Shown here one piece after another: positions 1-9,613 of a DNA stretch of 64,000 nucleotides. The notes beneath the pieces are model-generated. The model saw only the letters and a list, made by a program, of their open reading frames with translations, did no database searches and was not told the DNA's origin. Numbering within the stretch: position 1 is the first letter of the stretch; each line of letters starts with the position of its first letter. The position numbers and the translations under genes were made by a program. Origin of the DNA: Vitellaria paradoxa (taxonomy: Eukaryota > Streptophyta > Magnoliopsida > Ericales > Sapotaceae); the NCBI GenBank assembly GCA_019916065.1, contig CM034237.1, positions 23,829,752 through 23,893,751 of the forward strand. Reading direction: 5' to 3'.

Positions 1-1
1 T

Positions 2-304
2 CTAGATCTAATTGATGAAAGAAGGGAACTGGCCGCACTAAGGTTAGCCAACTACCAACAAGAGACAAGGAAAAAATTTAATAAGGGGGTCAGACATAGA
101 GAATTCAGCACTGGCGACTGGGTGTTAAGAAGATTGATGGGAAGCAGGAAAGATCAAACCGAAGGAAAGCTTGGAGCTAATTGGGAAGGACCATTCCTCA
201 TCTCGGAGGTGCTCGGCAATGGTGCTTACAAGTTAACTGACATGGGAGGAAAGCCGATCAAAAGACCATGGAATATAGCCCATCTAAAGTTGTACTATCA
301 TTGA
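2..304 (+). CDS. pol: Polyprotein C-terminus (integrase C-terminal domain), partial
   Basis: The frame is open from base 2 to the TGA at 302-304, about 100 residues, and begins outside the window. It holds the tail of the Ty3/Gypsy integrase. A region beginning LDLIDERRE is followed by GDWVLRR, then NWEGPF and a GAYKL motif, and it ends in WNIAHLKLYYH. The LDLIDERRE, NWEGP and GAYKL series is typical of the Tat clade. This domain binds DNA non-specifically behind the catalytic core. There is no chromodomain, as expected for a non-chromovirus. The preserved part has no stop or frameshift. Whether the rest of pol is intact is unknown. Confidence 0.85.
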   Translation, partial: LDLIDERRELAALRLANYQQETRKKFNKGVRHREFSTGDWVLRRLMGSRKDQTEGKLGANWEGPFLISEVLGNGAYKLTDMGGKPIKRPWNIAHLKLYYH

Positions 305-449
305 TGTTACTGTATATTTATTGTTAAAGACCCCGTACATTTATTTGAAAAGCCATTCTTTTGTAAGCAATTAAAGCAATTTCAAAAGCTTGAGACAACT
401 CCCTGCTTAGCGAAAAGACGCCACACCTCTTTGAGTGATGGCCTGAAAA

Positions 450-1140
450 AGAGACATGCTCGGCTCTTCGATTATTGGCACAAAATACACCACATCCCTT
501 TGGACGTTGGTACTTTCCTGGTTTATTGACTGACCAGGAATTCTCTTTAGACTGAGATTCGATTCCTCAGTCTTCTGAAAAGAATTATCAAAAGGAGCCA
601 CGCTCGGCTTCCCCAGCGTTGGTACATTCCTGGTTTATTGACTGACCAGGAATTCTCTTTAAACTGAGATTCAATTCCCCAGTTTTCTGAAAAGAATTAT
701 CAAAATGAGCCACGCTCGGCTTGCCCAGCGTTGGTACATTCCTGGTTTATTGACTGACCAGGAATTCTCTTTAAACTGGGATTCAATTCCTCAGTCTTCT
801 GAAAAGAATTATCAAAAGGAGCCATGCTCGACTTGCCCAGCGTTAGTACATTCCTGGTTTATTGACTGACCAGGAATTCTCTTTAAACTGGGATTCAATT
901 CCTCGGTCTTCTAAAAAGAATTATCAAAAAGAACCACGCTCGACTTGCCCAGCGTTGGTACATTCCTGGTTTATTGACTGACCAGGAATTCTCTTTAGAC
1001 TGAGATTCAATTTGTCGGTTTTCTGAAAAGAATTATCAAAAGAAGCCACACTCGGCTTGCCGAACGTTGGTTCAATTCCTTGGTTTATCAATTAGAAAGA
1101 AAAGAAGCCACGCTCAGTTTCCTTAGTGTTGGTACAGTAG
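450..1140 (+). repeat. 112-bp tandem repeat in the Tat 3' spacer, about six copies
   Basis: The landmark CGTTGGTAC (or close variants) recurs at 505, 617, 729, 841, 953 and 1065, exactly 112 bp apart. Each unit carries CCTGGT and ACCAGG about 10 bases apart, so it can form a short hairpin, plus a CACGCTCGGCTTGCCCAGCG-like stretch. The last copy is degenerate from about 1075. Tandem arrays in the 3' untranslated region are common in Tat/Ogre elements. The rest of 305-1907 shows no coding signal. Confidence 0.9.
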
Positions 1141-1907
1141 AAGCAAAAGGCCTTACAACACAGAGAATCATTTCAAGGAAGCTCAGCCCTGATGTGAGTA
1201 AGCCCCCATATCATAAAGATTCACTTCTCTGATGCTCAGCATGAAATTGAAAGGCAAGCTTTTTGTCAAAAGTGGATTCCTCGGTTATTATATGAAAGCT
1301 CGAGGATAGTCGAACTCTTTAAGGTATGAGAGATTTATTAAATTAAGTTATACCTTTTTAGCAAAAGCTTGAAGTTACTTGATGAAAAGCAACCAACTAC
1401 TTGAACTTGTTATCCTTGAAAGACTTGATGTTTAAAGCATCTCTGTTAAAATTTATGGTTGCTCGGCTAATCGGTACAAATACATTCACGGTACACACTT
1501 CAACACAAACATAAAACGTATAAACAGAAAGGCAGATTCCCAGTAGGAAACAATTCAAAAGCTTTTATTTCGTGTTTCAGAGTACAATTACAATATACTT
1601 TACATAATTGTCAACTGAAAAGGTTATCCTAAACCTAAGATGGGGCATTAGCATTTGTTGTAAGGGTTTGCAGTTATCTCGTAGGAAAAAACGTCAAGGT
1701 ACTCCTCGGCTGCATTCCTTATAATTTCGTCAGCAAGCCAGTCAAAGCATTCTCCAATCAATTCATCAGCAGTTCTAAAGAAACAAAAACATAGAAAAAC
1801 AAAGCGAGATTAGAGAAAAACCAAAGTACTTCATTCATTCAGAGTCAAAGGTTTTACATTGTTACATCTGAATTGAATAGAAAAGCAAAACAAAAATACA
1901 AGGAGGC
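1141..1907. other. Tat 3' spacer without gene
   Basis: Non-coding part of the element between the 112-bp array and the 3' end of the antisense ORF. I see no ORF, repeat array or RNA gene in it. It would hold the 3' UTR of an antisense transcript. Confidence 0.6.
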
Positions 1908-4509
1908 TCACTTCTTTCCCTCCTTAGTGGGATCACTCTCCACGATCAGATCAATCTGTTTAGGCGCCTGGGAGGTGTCCTTCTGGGCACTATCCACCTC
2001 AACCTCCCCTTTGTCAATTGTTTCTTCGGCAGTCTGAATTGAGGGAGTTTGAGGTGGACGTTCGAAGCTGAACTGAGAGATTGGGCATTCTGGATCAGGA
2101 TAAGGGACCTCCTTATATATGGGGTTGGTGTGATCGATATTGTTCTTCTTCATTGCAGCCTCCCAACCCTCAAGGAAGAAGTCGTTGTGAGCGTCCCTCA
2201 TCTGATCCACGCAGTCATTGATTTGGGCCTCCACTTCAGCCTTGGCCTTCTCCTCGGCTTCTCGGAGAGCTGCTTTTTTCTCTTCCAGGGCCCGAGTCTT
2301 CAGTGCAAGCTCTGCCCGAAGGTTGGCAAGCTCTTGCTTCGATTTGCCCTGCTCAGCCCTGGAAGTCTCCAACTCCTTGAGAAGTATTTCTTGTCCAGCC
2401 TTTGTCGAGGACAATTCAATCTCAGCCCTTGAGAGTTTGCCCTTGACCTCCAACAGCTCTTCGTCCTTACGAGTTAGGATTTTGTCCATAGATTGCACGC
2501 GAGCTATGCTTCCTGCAACTTGGCCAAGGGCGGTGTTAAGTTGGTGCTCAATCTCCTTATTTTCATCTCGAAACTGACTTCTCTCTTTTGCCAGAGCGTC
2601 ATTGCTGGATTGAAGACTCTTATTCTCCTTCTCCAAGGTCCTCACATTTGCCTTTAATTCCTTTATGTCTGACCTATCCTGCTCGGCTCTGGCATCGGAG
2701 GCTTGGCTCCGAGCAATTAATTCCATCGTGTAAAGAGAAGTCTGTAGAAAGAACAGAAAGTTAGAAAAATCATAATGGCAAAAGGATACACATAAAGGAA
2801 TATCATTGTACTTACAGAGATGATGTTCTTCATTAGAGCTTTATGGATGTCCTCCATTCTATTTTTTCTTGTAGCATTAACGTCCCGAGGAGGGAGGACA
2901 CCCTTGAGATACTCCTCCGCGTGGTTGAAGGCTGTATCTTGGACAGTGAAGGGTCGGCCTTAAGGGTGCTCGAGGCTTGGAATGAGGATTTTCGGAACGA
3001 ATGGAGGGGAGTCTCGAACCGGATTGGCCAGATACTCGATGGCAAGAGGCACGGGCCCAATCGGTTGAGTAGGTAGTGGCTCGGAGGTCTTGGGTGGTGC
3101 GTCCTTGGTGGGTGGCACGACCTTGGAAGGTGCTGCCCTCCTCGCAGCATCCTCTTTTGGCAGTTTTGACTGCTCGGCCACTTGAGCTACTTCCGCGGAT
3201 TGCGTCTTGGCCCTTTTCTGCTCAGGAGGACCAGAAGGTTTCTTCTGAGCTGCCTCCTGCTCCTTCCCCTTCTCTATTTTTGCTTTTAGTATTTGATCGG
3301 CAGTTGCAGGAGCAGGGGCCTTCCCCTCATCGAGCTTTCTTTTGCCAGCGGCTTTTTGCTCATCTGCCTTTTTCTTCTGGGCCTCTTCGGCCCTTTGCCC
3401 CTTAGCCTTTGCCATGGCGAGCTTCTTGTAATCAATCTTCGGGGCCATATCTCCTTCCTCTTCCCCTTCTGGCTCTGAAAAGTACTCAAAAGCGGGGGGT
3501 ACTTCAACTTCTTCTTCTTCTTCCTCCTCCTCCTCGTCTAAAAGAACGAATCTCCGCTTCCTTGGCTGCTCGGCAGGCTCAGGAATCGCTACTTGTGGGG
3601 CACGAACTTGCTCGGCAACCAACGGGATAGCAAACGGAGGAGGACGGGTCCACCCTGGATGCCTCAAGGCATAGTAATCTTCTTTTTCTTCAGCGGAAGC
3701 CCGGAACCACCACTGAAGATGCCTAATAGCCTCTGAGGTCGTGAAGCCTTGGGGGGCGATGAACGTCTGGTGTGAAGGGATGAAGTCAAACAGGATTGGA
3801 ACTGCCCTTGCAAACGGGTAAAGATCCGGACCTCCAAGGAATTTGAACACCTCTTTGAGATGATCCTTGTCAGCACGAAGACCAGTAGCCCAGATCTTCT
3901 TTGATTGGACGGCTGCACAGATATTGAATCAAACAGTTAGAATGCTTAAAAAAGAAGATAAAATGTCGAAGAAGAATAAGAACTGGTAGCATTTGAAATC
4001 AACCAACCTAGGCCCAAAGAAACCCGAGGGACGATTGGATAACGATCTTCGTCTGGATCGTGTGTCCAGTGACCTGTGACGACGCACAGGTCACTTTCTG
4101 ACTTAATCGTATCAGGCAGCATGTGGACCAAGGCCTTTTCTGGTCGGGATTTCAGGTACCACCTGTTCTCATCCTTCCTCACCTTCTGGATAGAGTAACA
4201 GTAAAGAAGATCCCACTCGGATATCTGGAATCCGTATCGCCTATTTATTTCTATTACCCCATTAACAATTCTGTAGAAGTTATGGGTGAGGTTCCTAGGG
4301 CCAAGGTCTAGAATGTTCATCATAGAGTGAAGAAAAGGGTGCAGGGGGAATCTAAGGCCACCTTCGGTGATGGCCACTATGGGGAACTCCCCTGTTTCGC
4401 GCTCGCCTTACTCGGTGAGCCTAATGTTTACGCTCTAAGGAATTTGATATTTCTCCTTGAAAACCCTAATTTTTTCCTCAGAGTTTAGCTCGTTTGCGAG
4501 TCTACCCAT
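1908..4509 (-). pseudogene. Three-exon antisense ORF of the Tat element, with three premature stops
   Basis: Exon 1 is 4509-4008, exon 2 is 3912-2816 and exon 3 is 2741-1908. Intron 1 (4007-3913) starts GTTGGT and ends TGTGCAG. Intron 2 (2815-2742) starts GTAAGT and ends CTACAG. The exons add up to 2433 nt, exactly 811 codons, with a phase-1 junction after exon 1 and a phase-0 junction after exon 2. This agreement supports the model strongly. The first exon reads through GERETGEFPIVAITEGGLRF-type sequence, resembling the plant putative gypsy-type transposon protein family. Exon 2 has a run of nine glutamates and a Lys/Ala/Glu-rich region. Exon 3 is a long heptad-like Glu/Lys/Leu coiled coil. 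In-frame stops occur at 4437-4435 (TAG), 4410-4408 (TAA) and 2962-2960 (TAA), so this copy cannot make the full protein. Function is unknown. The antisense position is established for Tat elements; the exon model is my reading. Confidence 0.75.
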
Positions 4510-4639
4510 AACGGAAGATTTGAAATAAAAAGGATTGACTCACCAGGAACGAAGGACGACGGGAAGGACGAAAGCTCGAGGAGATGAAAACTCAGGGGGA
4601 AAGGAAATCTGATAGCTTGAATCGCAGAAAGGAAGTAGA

Positions 4640-4672
4640 AGAAGATGAACCTAGCATATAAGTATATGTGTG
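4640..4672 (-). promoter_or_regulatory. Possible TATA region for the antisense ORF
   Basis: On the minus strand a TATACTTATATG stretch lies about 150 nt upstream of the exon 1 ATG (4509), followed by a CT-rich leader. The placement would suit a promoter for the antisense transcript, but the motif is not a canonical TATA box and no start site can be seen. Confidence 0.25.
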
Positions 4673-4992
4673 TGTATCTGTGGGGGTAACCGAAGCGTTA
4701 CCAATGAAAAAGCAACGAGCGGCAAAAATGGCATATATTAGCGCCCCAGTTTTCAAAATTTTGACCACTCGCGTTTTAACACCCCGGATCTGGGGATCTG
4801 CATAAGCGGCGCGGCAGATGAAAAGCTGAAAGGGCACTACGCGTGTCATTTCCAAGAGAGAGAAGGGTCCAATCGGATTAGAGGCGCGTCAGAAGGGCAC
4901 TAAACGACAAATCGCATGAGGAAGATGGAACGAATTGGTAAGGTAAGGCTCTTCCGCTCTATTACTCGGCTCGGAAAATACCTTTTTCCAAC

Positions 4993-5008
4993 TAGAGTGG
5001 GGGCAAAA
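4993..5008 (+). other. Polypurine tract of the Tat element
   Basis: The sequence AGAGTGGGGGCAAAA ends directly at the TG of the 3' LTR. This is the expected site and composition of the plus-strand primer. Confidence 0.85.
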
Positions 5009-5062
5009 TGTTGGGCAAAATAATACTTAGATGTACGTGTGCCGAACAAGTGTAGTCCGGTG

Positions 5063-5270
5063 CCACGTGGCCCAGTGCCGAGCATATTTGTGTGAGCCAC
5101 GTAGTCATTCACCGAGCACGTTGCGTCATGACACGTGGCGTCCCGCCGAACAACTGATTAATGGCACGAGAATTCCACGTGAGTGTTATACATGAATACA
5201 TGTCTTAAGGTTAGTGTTCCAAAGAATACCCTGAACCTCAGCACCAATGAATAGTGTGTTGCTACGTGGC
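5063..5270 (+). promoter_or_regulatory. Cluster of five ACGT-core (G-box/ABRE-like) motifs in U3
   Basis: CCACGTGG at 5063-5070, CCACGTAG at 5097-5104, ACACGTGGC at 5131-5139, CCACGTGA at 5175-5182 and CTACGTGGC at 5262-5270. These are binding-site cores for plant bZIP and bHLH factors, including abscisic-acid and light response factors. They lie 400-600 bp upstream of the LTR TATA box. Function is inferred. Confidence 0.5.
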
Positions 5271-5668
5271 TATAGCCGAGGACCTCGATAGCTAGTTTGC
5301 TCGGCCCATCCATTGGCGGCTAGTAAATGTTGAACCTGGGACCCACAGCCTTTAAAGAGGGCTCATGACCATAAATGCACCATAGTTAAGACTGAACTGG
5401 GTATTTATCTTTGAGAAAGTAACTAAATCAGTCCATCTCATCACGAGTAGTTGGCGGATGTGACAGGAAGACAGTCTGACCCTGAAATTCTGGTTGTAAT
5501 GCCGTGTTAAGCCACCAGAAGCATTAAATGAGAGGCATGGTGTATTAAATGAGAGGTTTGAGGCATTAAATGAATGGGAAGGGCATTTAAAGCAAGGATG
5601 GAAAAAAGGGACACGGCAGTGTGCGTAACGTCAAGTCGCATGTATGTTTTAATCATTATTCGAGCTAC

Positions 5669-5676
5669 TATAAATA
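5669..5676 (+). promoter_or_regulatory. LTR TATA box
   Basis: TATAAATA within CTATAAATAGG, a close match to the plant TATA consensus and suitably placed in the LTR to mark the U3/R boundary about 30 bp downstream. Confidence 0.7.
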
Positions 5677-5911
5677 GGATATTCTGCTGAACCACAGAGG
5701 TAAGCTGACTATTGCCAACTTAAGCTTTTACTCACTTCTCTCTGAGAGTTTCCTTCTTTGAGCGACTTGCTGACTTAAGCGTCGGAGGGTTTCCGGCCAG
5801 AGACCTCCACTCCGGCCGTAACCTTTCTTTCTGTATTTGTTCGGCAGGTCGGCGATTGCATTTTCGGTTGGCATGGTCAGCAATTCCGGCGGTATTTTTT
5901 ACTGCCGAACA

Positions 5912-5948
<37 letters not shown>
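5912..5948 (+). repeat. (ATT)n microsatellite at the Tat insertion point
   Basis: About eleven ATT units directly after the LTR end. Related (ATT)n and (ATA)n tracts occur in the homologous palindrome at 57177-57205 and 57366-57376, so the tract belongs to the host segment and not to the Tat element. Confidence 0.8.
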
Positions 5949-5949
<1 letters not shown>

Positions 5950-7304
5950 AACGACGACGAGGATGTTAAATGGACTAAAAGACTTAATAGTCAACTTTTA
6001 TAATGGTCATCAAGTGGATGGAATCATTGTGAATAAGGTCCCAATGCTTTCTTATGGATACAACTTACTCTTCTTTTTTTTTTAATTAATACTATTATGT
6101 GCTTGTTTGAAATGCTAAATTTTGATAAAAAAAATAAAAAGAAAGTAAATTTCAAATTATTAAGTGTTTGATGTATTTTTAAAAAAATGTAAAAAAGTGG
6201 ATGAAAATTAAAAAATTACTAAAAATTAGTAAAAGTTGTTAAAGTTGAAGAAAATTGGAGATAGTTGAAAAAAGTTTGAACTTTTTAATATAGAGAAAAA
6301 TGAAAATAAGTTATAACTTTTTTAAGAAAGTTAAGAGATTTTTTTCCCAAATTTAACAGTCCAAATGCACCTTATATAAGCGAAGTGAACTTTAAAAATT
6401 GATGAAGTTAATTATTTGATAAATTTTTTTAATTTATCTTTTAATACTTCTGGCCCACCAATAATCACCCATGACTTTTAAGTAATTTCATCTTTGTATT
6501 CTTTACGTTTCCTATATGTTCCTTAACTTTTCATTGCTTTTGTTTATTATTTTAAAATATTATTTAATTATTCATTATTTACTTGAATGTCATTATTCAT
6601 CATTAATTTGAGATAAATATTTTAATTTTATAATTTTTTTGATAATTTAAAATAACTGTAAACAATAAGAAGAAAATAAAGAGACATATTAATTTAACAA
6701 GTATTTCAATCTCACACATACCTGTATCGATTTTTAGTTTATGCTAATAAATGGTTAAAAGACTTCATAGGCTCAACTTTGACGACGTTCACATGGATGC
6801 ATGGAATCTCACAGTGGGATGATAAATTCAAATAATGGGCATTTATGAATGTGGTCCTAATTAATTAATTAGTTAGAGATGAGACCAGTCGAGCTTGTCC
6901 CGCACCACCAACATTAATAATATTTTAATATTGTTTTTAAATCAAGTAGCAAATAAAAATATATACTAAACAGTTATTAGTTGAAAAAATATAAATACTA
7001 ATATATAGCTAGCAAAAAATATACATATAGGGGGTGTTTGGTTGACAAAAAGTTAGCCAAAAAATACAATAAAAATAGAAAGATGTGTCATAAAGGTGAT
7101 ATGTGGATAAATTTAATTGGAAGAAAGTACAAAAAATTAGTTAAAATTGGTGGATTTTATAAATCTTGGTGCCCCTAAAGTATATACTAATCAGTTATTA
7201 GTTGAAAAAATATAAATACTAATATATAGCTAGCAAAAGATATACATATAATACCAACATATAAAGTGACAAATTATAAATAAAATAATTTTTTTAGTAC
7301 TAAA
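5949..7304 (+). repeat. Duplicated segment, copy A, first part
   Basis: Most of this AT-rich stretch aligns by eye, in the same orientation, with 57841-59191 of copy B. Landmarks are AATGCTTTCTTATGGATACA, TTAATTCATTATT-type runs and GATGAGACCAGTCGAGCTT (6878 region versus 58990 region). There is no coding signal. The first 90 bases match one unit of the 57207-57366 tandem repeat, but in the opposite orientation. Copy A lacks the 261-bp MITE found at 58585-58845 in copy B. Confidence 0.8.
6961..7250 (+). repeat. 69-bp direct duplication flanking a 152-bp insert
   Basis: Bases 6961-7029 and 7182-7250 are near-identical copies of one AT-rich sequence that is single in copy B (around 59067-59135). 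Between them lies a 152-bp insert starting GGGGTGTTTGGTTGAC and ending GGTGCCCC. The insert start resembles a common plant MITE terminus, but the flanking duplication is far longer than a target-site duplication. Confidence 0.7.
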
Positions 7305-7397
7305 TATTAGAAAAACAACAAGAAATAATTGTATTGAATTTAGTGATATATAATGAATGACAAGAGTCCGACTTATAGTGTTAGCGAAGACCTTTAA

Positions 7398-7402
7398 GGT
7401 AG
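7398..7402 (+). other. Athila target-site duplication, left (GGTAG)
   Basis: GGTAG immediately precedes the TG of the 5' LTR and recurs at 21816-21820 after the CA of the 3' LTR. Copy B has the uninterrupted sequence AAGGTAGTAAA at this place, which confirms the exact insertion point. Confidence 0.95.
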
Positions 7403-8935
7403 TGATTGGGCTTGAGTTGTTACACATTTGTTCACTTAAATACACTTTTATACATGACATAATTGATATGAGACAGGTGTTTTGTGCAGAATTTATCCAC
7501 ATCTTTGGAATATGGAACATGTGTTGAATTGTGCCATAAAGAGAAGCAATTTGAGCTAAATTAAGAATGCAAAGAAGGAGATGCTGAAGCACATCTGTTG
7601 AAGTGGATTTGTTGAGTAAAGTTATGGGAGCAGAAGAAGAATTTCCAGTTGCTGAACAAGTCGAATTCTGGAAGGAGGAGAACATTCGAATATAGTGCCA
7701 AAGCATTCGAATGCTGTCAAAAAGAGTTCAGAGAATTTCTGGAGGAAATGCATATTCGAATACAGCCAAGCAGTATTCGAATACGAGGACCGTTGGCAGA
7801 AAACAGACTCCACGTGATTTTACAGATTCGGGGAGGGGATTGCAATCTGGAGGAGAGAGAAAGACTGGGGAATGATGGCATCACACGACCCACACCCACG
7901 AGGACAGAACATTCGGTTAGAAGAGAGAGAAGCAAGAGGAAAGAGAGGAGAGCAGCGAGGGTAGCGAAAGGGGAACTTCATCTTCTTCCTTCTTCATTCT
8001 CTGATTTTGGATTCTGCAATTTTTGTTTTCAAATCTGATTTTTCGTTTTCAAATTATTGTAATTAGATTTGAATTCTACAGCACATTTTAATTTCATTCT
8101 TGTAATTAGATTTCAATTGGAGTCAAAGAGAGAATTACATATTTTTTTTTCAGCTTTGAAGTTCATGTCTCTGTTCTTCATTTTTGTTCTTCATTTTCTT
8201 AAGATGATCGGCTAGTTCTTCTTGGGCTAAGGCAAGGATAATGACCTGTCCAATGATTTCCAAGATGCCGTTCTTAATGGATTAATTTTGAGTTCTTTGG
8301 TTATCAATCTTAGTTGTATCTTGTTACTCTTGAAATCAATGGTTCAATGTCCAATTAACATTTGTTTACATATTCTATCAATGAGTTCATAGAAGTTGCT
8401 GAATTCAGAACTCTTATTGCAAATATGTATGGGAGTTGCTAGAGTTAGATCTTCTATAGTTTTCATGATAGCTTATGCACATCACTTGTTTGATCCATGG
8501 CTTGTATCATTTGAAATGAATTTTCTCTAAACATTAGAGCAACTAAAATTGATGATCTATTCACTCTTGGTATTTTGAGATTGATTTGGATAGGCATTGG
8601 AATTGCCTTGCCCATCTTTTTAATATCAAGTTTTAGTTAAGTTTAGTTTTCATTTCAAAATCCATTACCAAAGCATCAAAAATTCCAAACTAGATTTTCA
8701 ATTATGTTTACCATTTATGTGAGCCATGTTTTGCCTCTTTAATCCACTTGATTCAAACATGATTTTGCTCCTTAGATCCCTGTGGATATGACCTGGTTCT
8801 CACCAGTTAATTGTGCTACAATGAAACCTTGCACTTGGGGGAGTTTGTCTTGATTTTCCTTACTCAACACTTTAGAAATCTGAATTTGCATTTTTATTTA
8901 CATTTGAGAGTGAGGTAATTGAGCAAAAACAAGCA
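7403..8935 (+). repeat. Athila 5' LTR (1533 bp)
   Basis: It starts TGATTGGGCTTGAG and ends AACAAGCA. It has the same length as the 3' LTR at 20283-21815, at a constant offset of 12,880 bases, and no difference was found in line-by-line reading. It contains four ATTCGAAT palindromes at 7684, 7705, 7754 and 7775. A 129-residue open frame inside it is present in both LTRs and looks fortuitous. Confidence 0.95.
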
Positions 8936-8941
8936 CAATTT

Positions 8942-8959
8942 TGGCGCCGTTGCCGGGGA
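8942..8959 (+). other. Athila primer binding site, tRNA-Asp
   Basis: TGGCGCCGTTGCCGGGGA lies six bases after the LTR. It is complementary to the 3' end of plant tRNA-Asp including CCA, the usual primer of Athila elements. Confidence 0.9.
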
Positions 8960-9613
8960 TCTTTGACAAGCAATGGTGTTTTGAACTCTTGGAGCAAGGA
9001 TTGGCAACATTACTCACCACCATCTTCAACAACAAAGCTACTCAAGGCATTGGGTAATTTTGTTCCATTCTTATTTCTACCTCTAGTTTCATTTTTTTAG
9101 TTTTTAGTTTTTAGTTTTTAGTGTTTAAATTGTAGTTTCTGATTTTGAAAAGAAAAAAAAAAAATCTGAGTTACTGTTTTATTTTGTTTTGAATATCTAA
9201 ATTTCTGAGTTGTTGGTTTTCCTTGCTGAAATTTGATTGCTGGAAGTTTGATATTCAAATCTGCTGCATGAGATATTTGAATGCCTGAGTTTGTCTCTGA
9301 AATTCTGATCTGTTTTGCTGCTAAGTTTTGAACCAAGTTGCTGAATCTGATGTCTGCAATCTGTTTTCTGAATTTCTGATTCGAATCTGTTGCATCTAAT
9401 ATTCAAATTGCTGCATCTTGTCTCTGAAAAATCTGATTTCATTGGCTGAAATTCACCTTTGAATTATTGTTTGACTTGCTGGAAATTTGCATGGAATTGC
9501 TGTATATTCTGCTGCAAGTTGTTAGAGAAGGGCTATGATTTTTCTTTGTGAATTGATTCAGTTGTGAAGTTTTAAGGTTTTGTGAGTGTCATTTTGAAGC
9601 TGAATTTTTGTGC
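8960..9613 (+). other. Athila 5' leader, non-coding
   Basis: Untranslated sequence between the PBS and the gag ATG at 9614. It contains four tandem copies of TTTTTAG (about 9096-9122) and two pairs of ATTCGAAT-like palindromes (9251 with 9273, and 9379 with 9400). Packaging signals are expected in such leaders, but none can be proved here. Confidence 0.6.

Larger units (their letters stand above)
1..5911 (+). mobile_element. Tat-lineage Ty3/Gypsy LTR retrotransposon, 3' portion
   Basis: The 5' half lies outside the window. From left to right the visible part has the end of the pol reading frame, a long 3' spacer with a 112-bp tandem repeat, a multi-exon ORF on the opposite strand, a purine tract (4993-5008) and a 3' LTR (5009-5911). 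The extra antisense ORF between pol and the 3' LTR is a known trait of part of the Tat clade. The LTR ends are TGTTGGGC and GCCGAACA, nearly perfect inverted repeats. The element sits against an (ATT)n tract that belongs to duplicated segment A, so it inserted into or beside that microsatellite. The target duplication cannot be tested because the 5' end is missing. Confidence 0.85.
5009..5911 (+). repeat. 3' LTR of the Tat element (903 bp)
   Basis: It starts TGTTGGGC right after the polypurine tract and ends GCCGAACA, giving near-perfect terminal inverted repeats with TG and CA ends. It contains a TATA box (CTATAAATAGG, core 5669-5676), so transcription should start near 5700. The U3 part has a cluster of ACGTG motifs. 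No LTR partner is in the window, so its age cannot be judged. Confidence 0.85.

Noticed and set aside
450..1140. CRISPR-like array
   Set aside because: The units are contiguous 112-bp tandem repeats without variable spacers, in plant DNA.
3286..3507. Open frames on both strands overlapping the antisense ORF (also 2049-2577, 3076-3630)
   Set aside because: They are shadows of exons 2 and 3. Only the spliced frame gives consistent phase and recognisable composition.
7649..8038. 129-residue open frame present in both Athila LTRs (also 20529-20918)
   Set aside because: It repeats only because the LTRs are identical. It has no known motif, lies on the promoter/leader and reads through the palindromes.
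8942..8959. Partial tRNA genes at PBS sites
   Set aside because: Only the 12-18 bases complementary to a tRNA 3' end are present; no cloverleaf follows.
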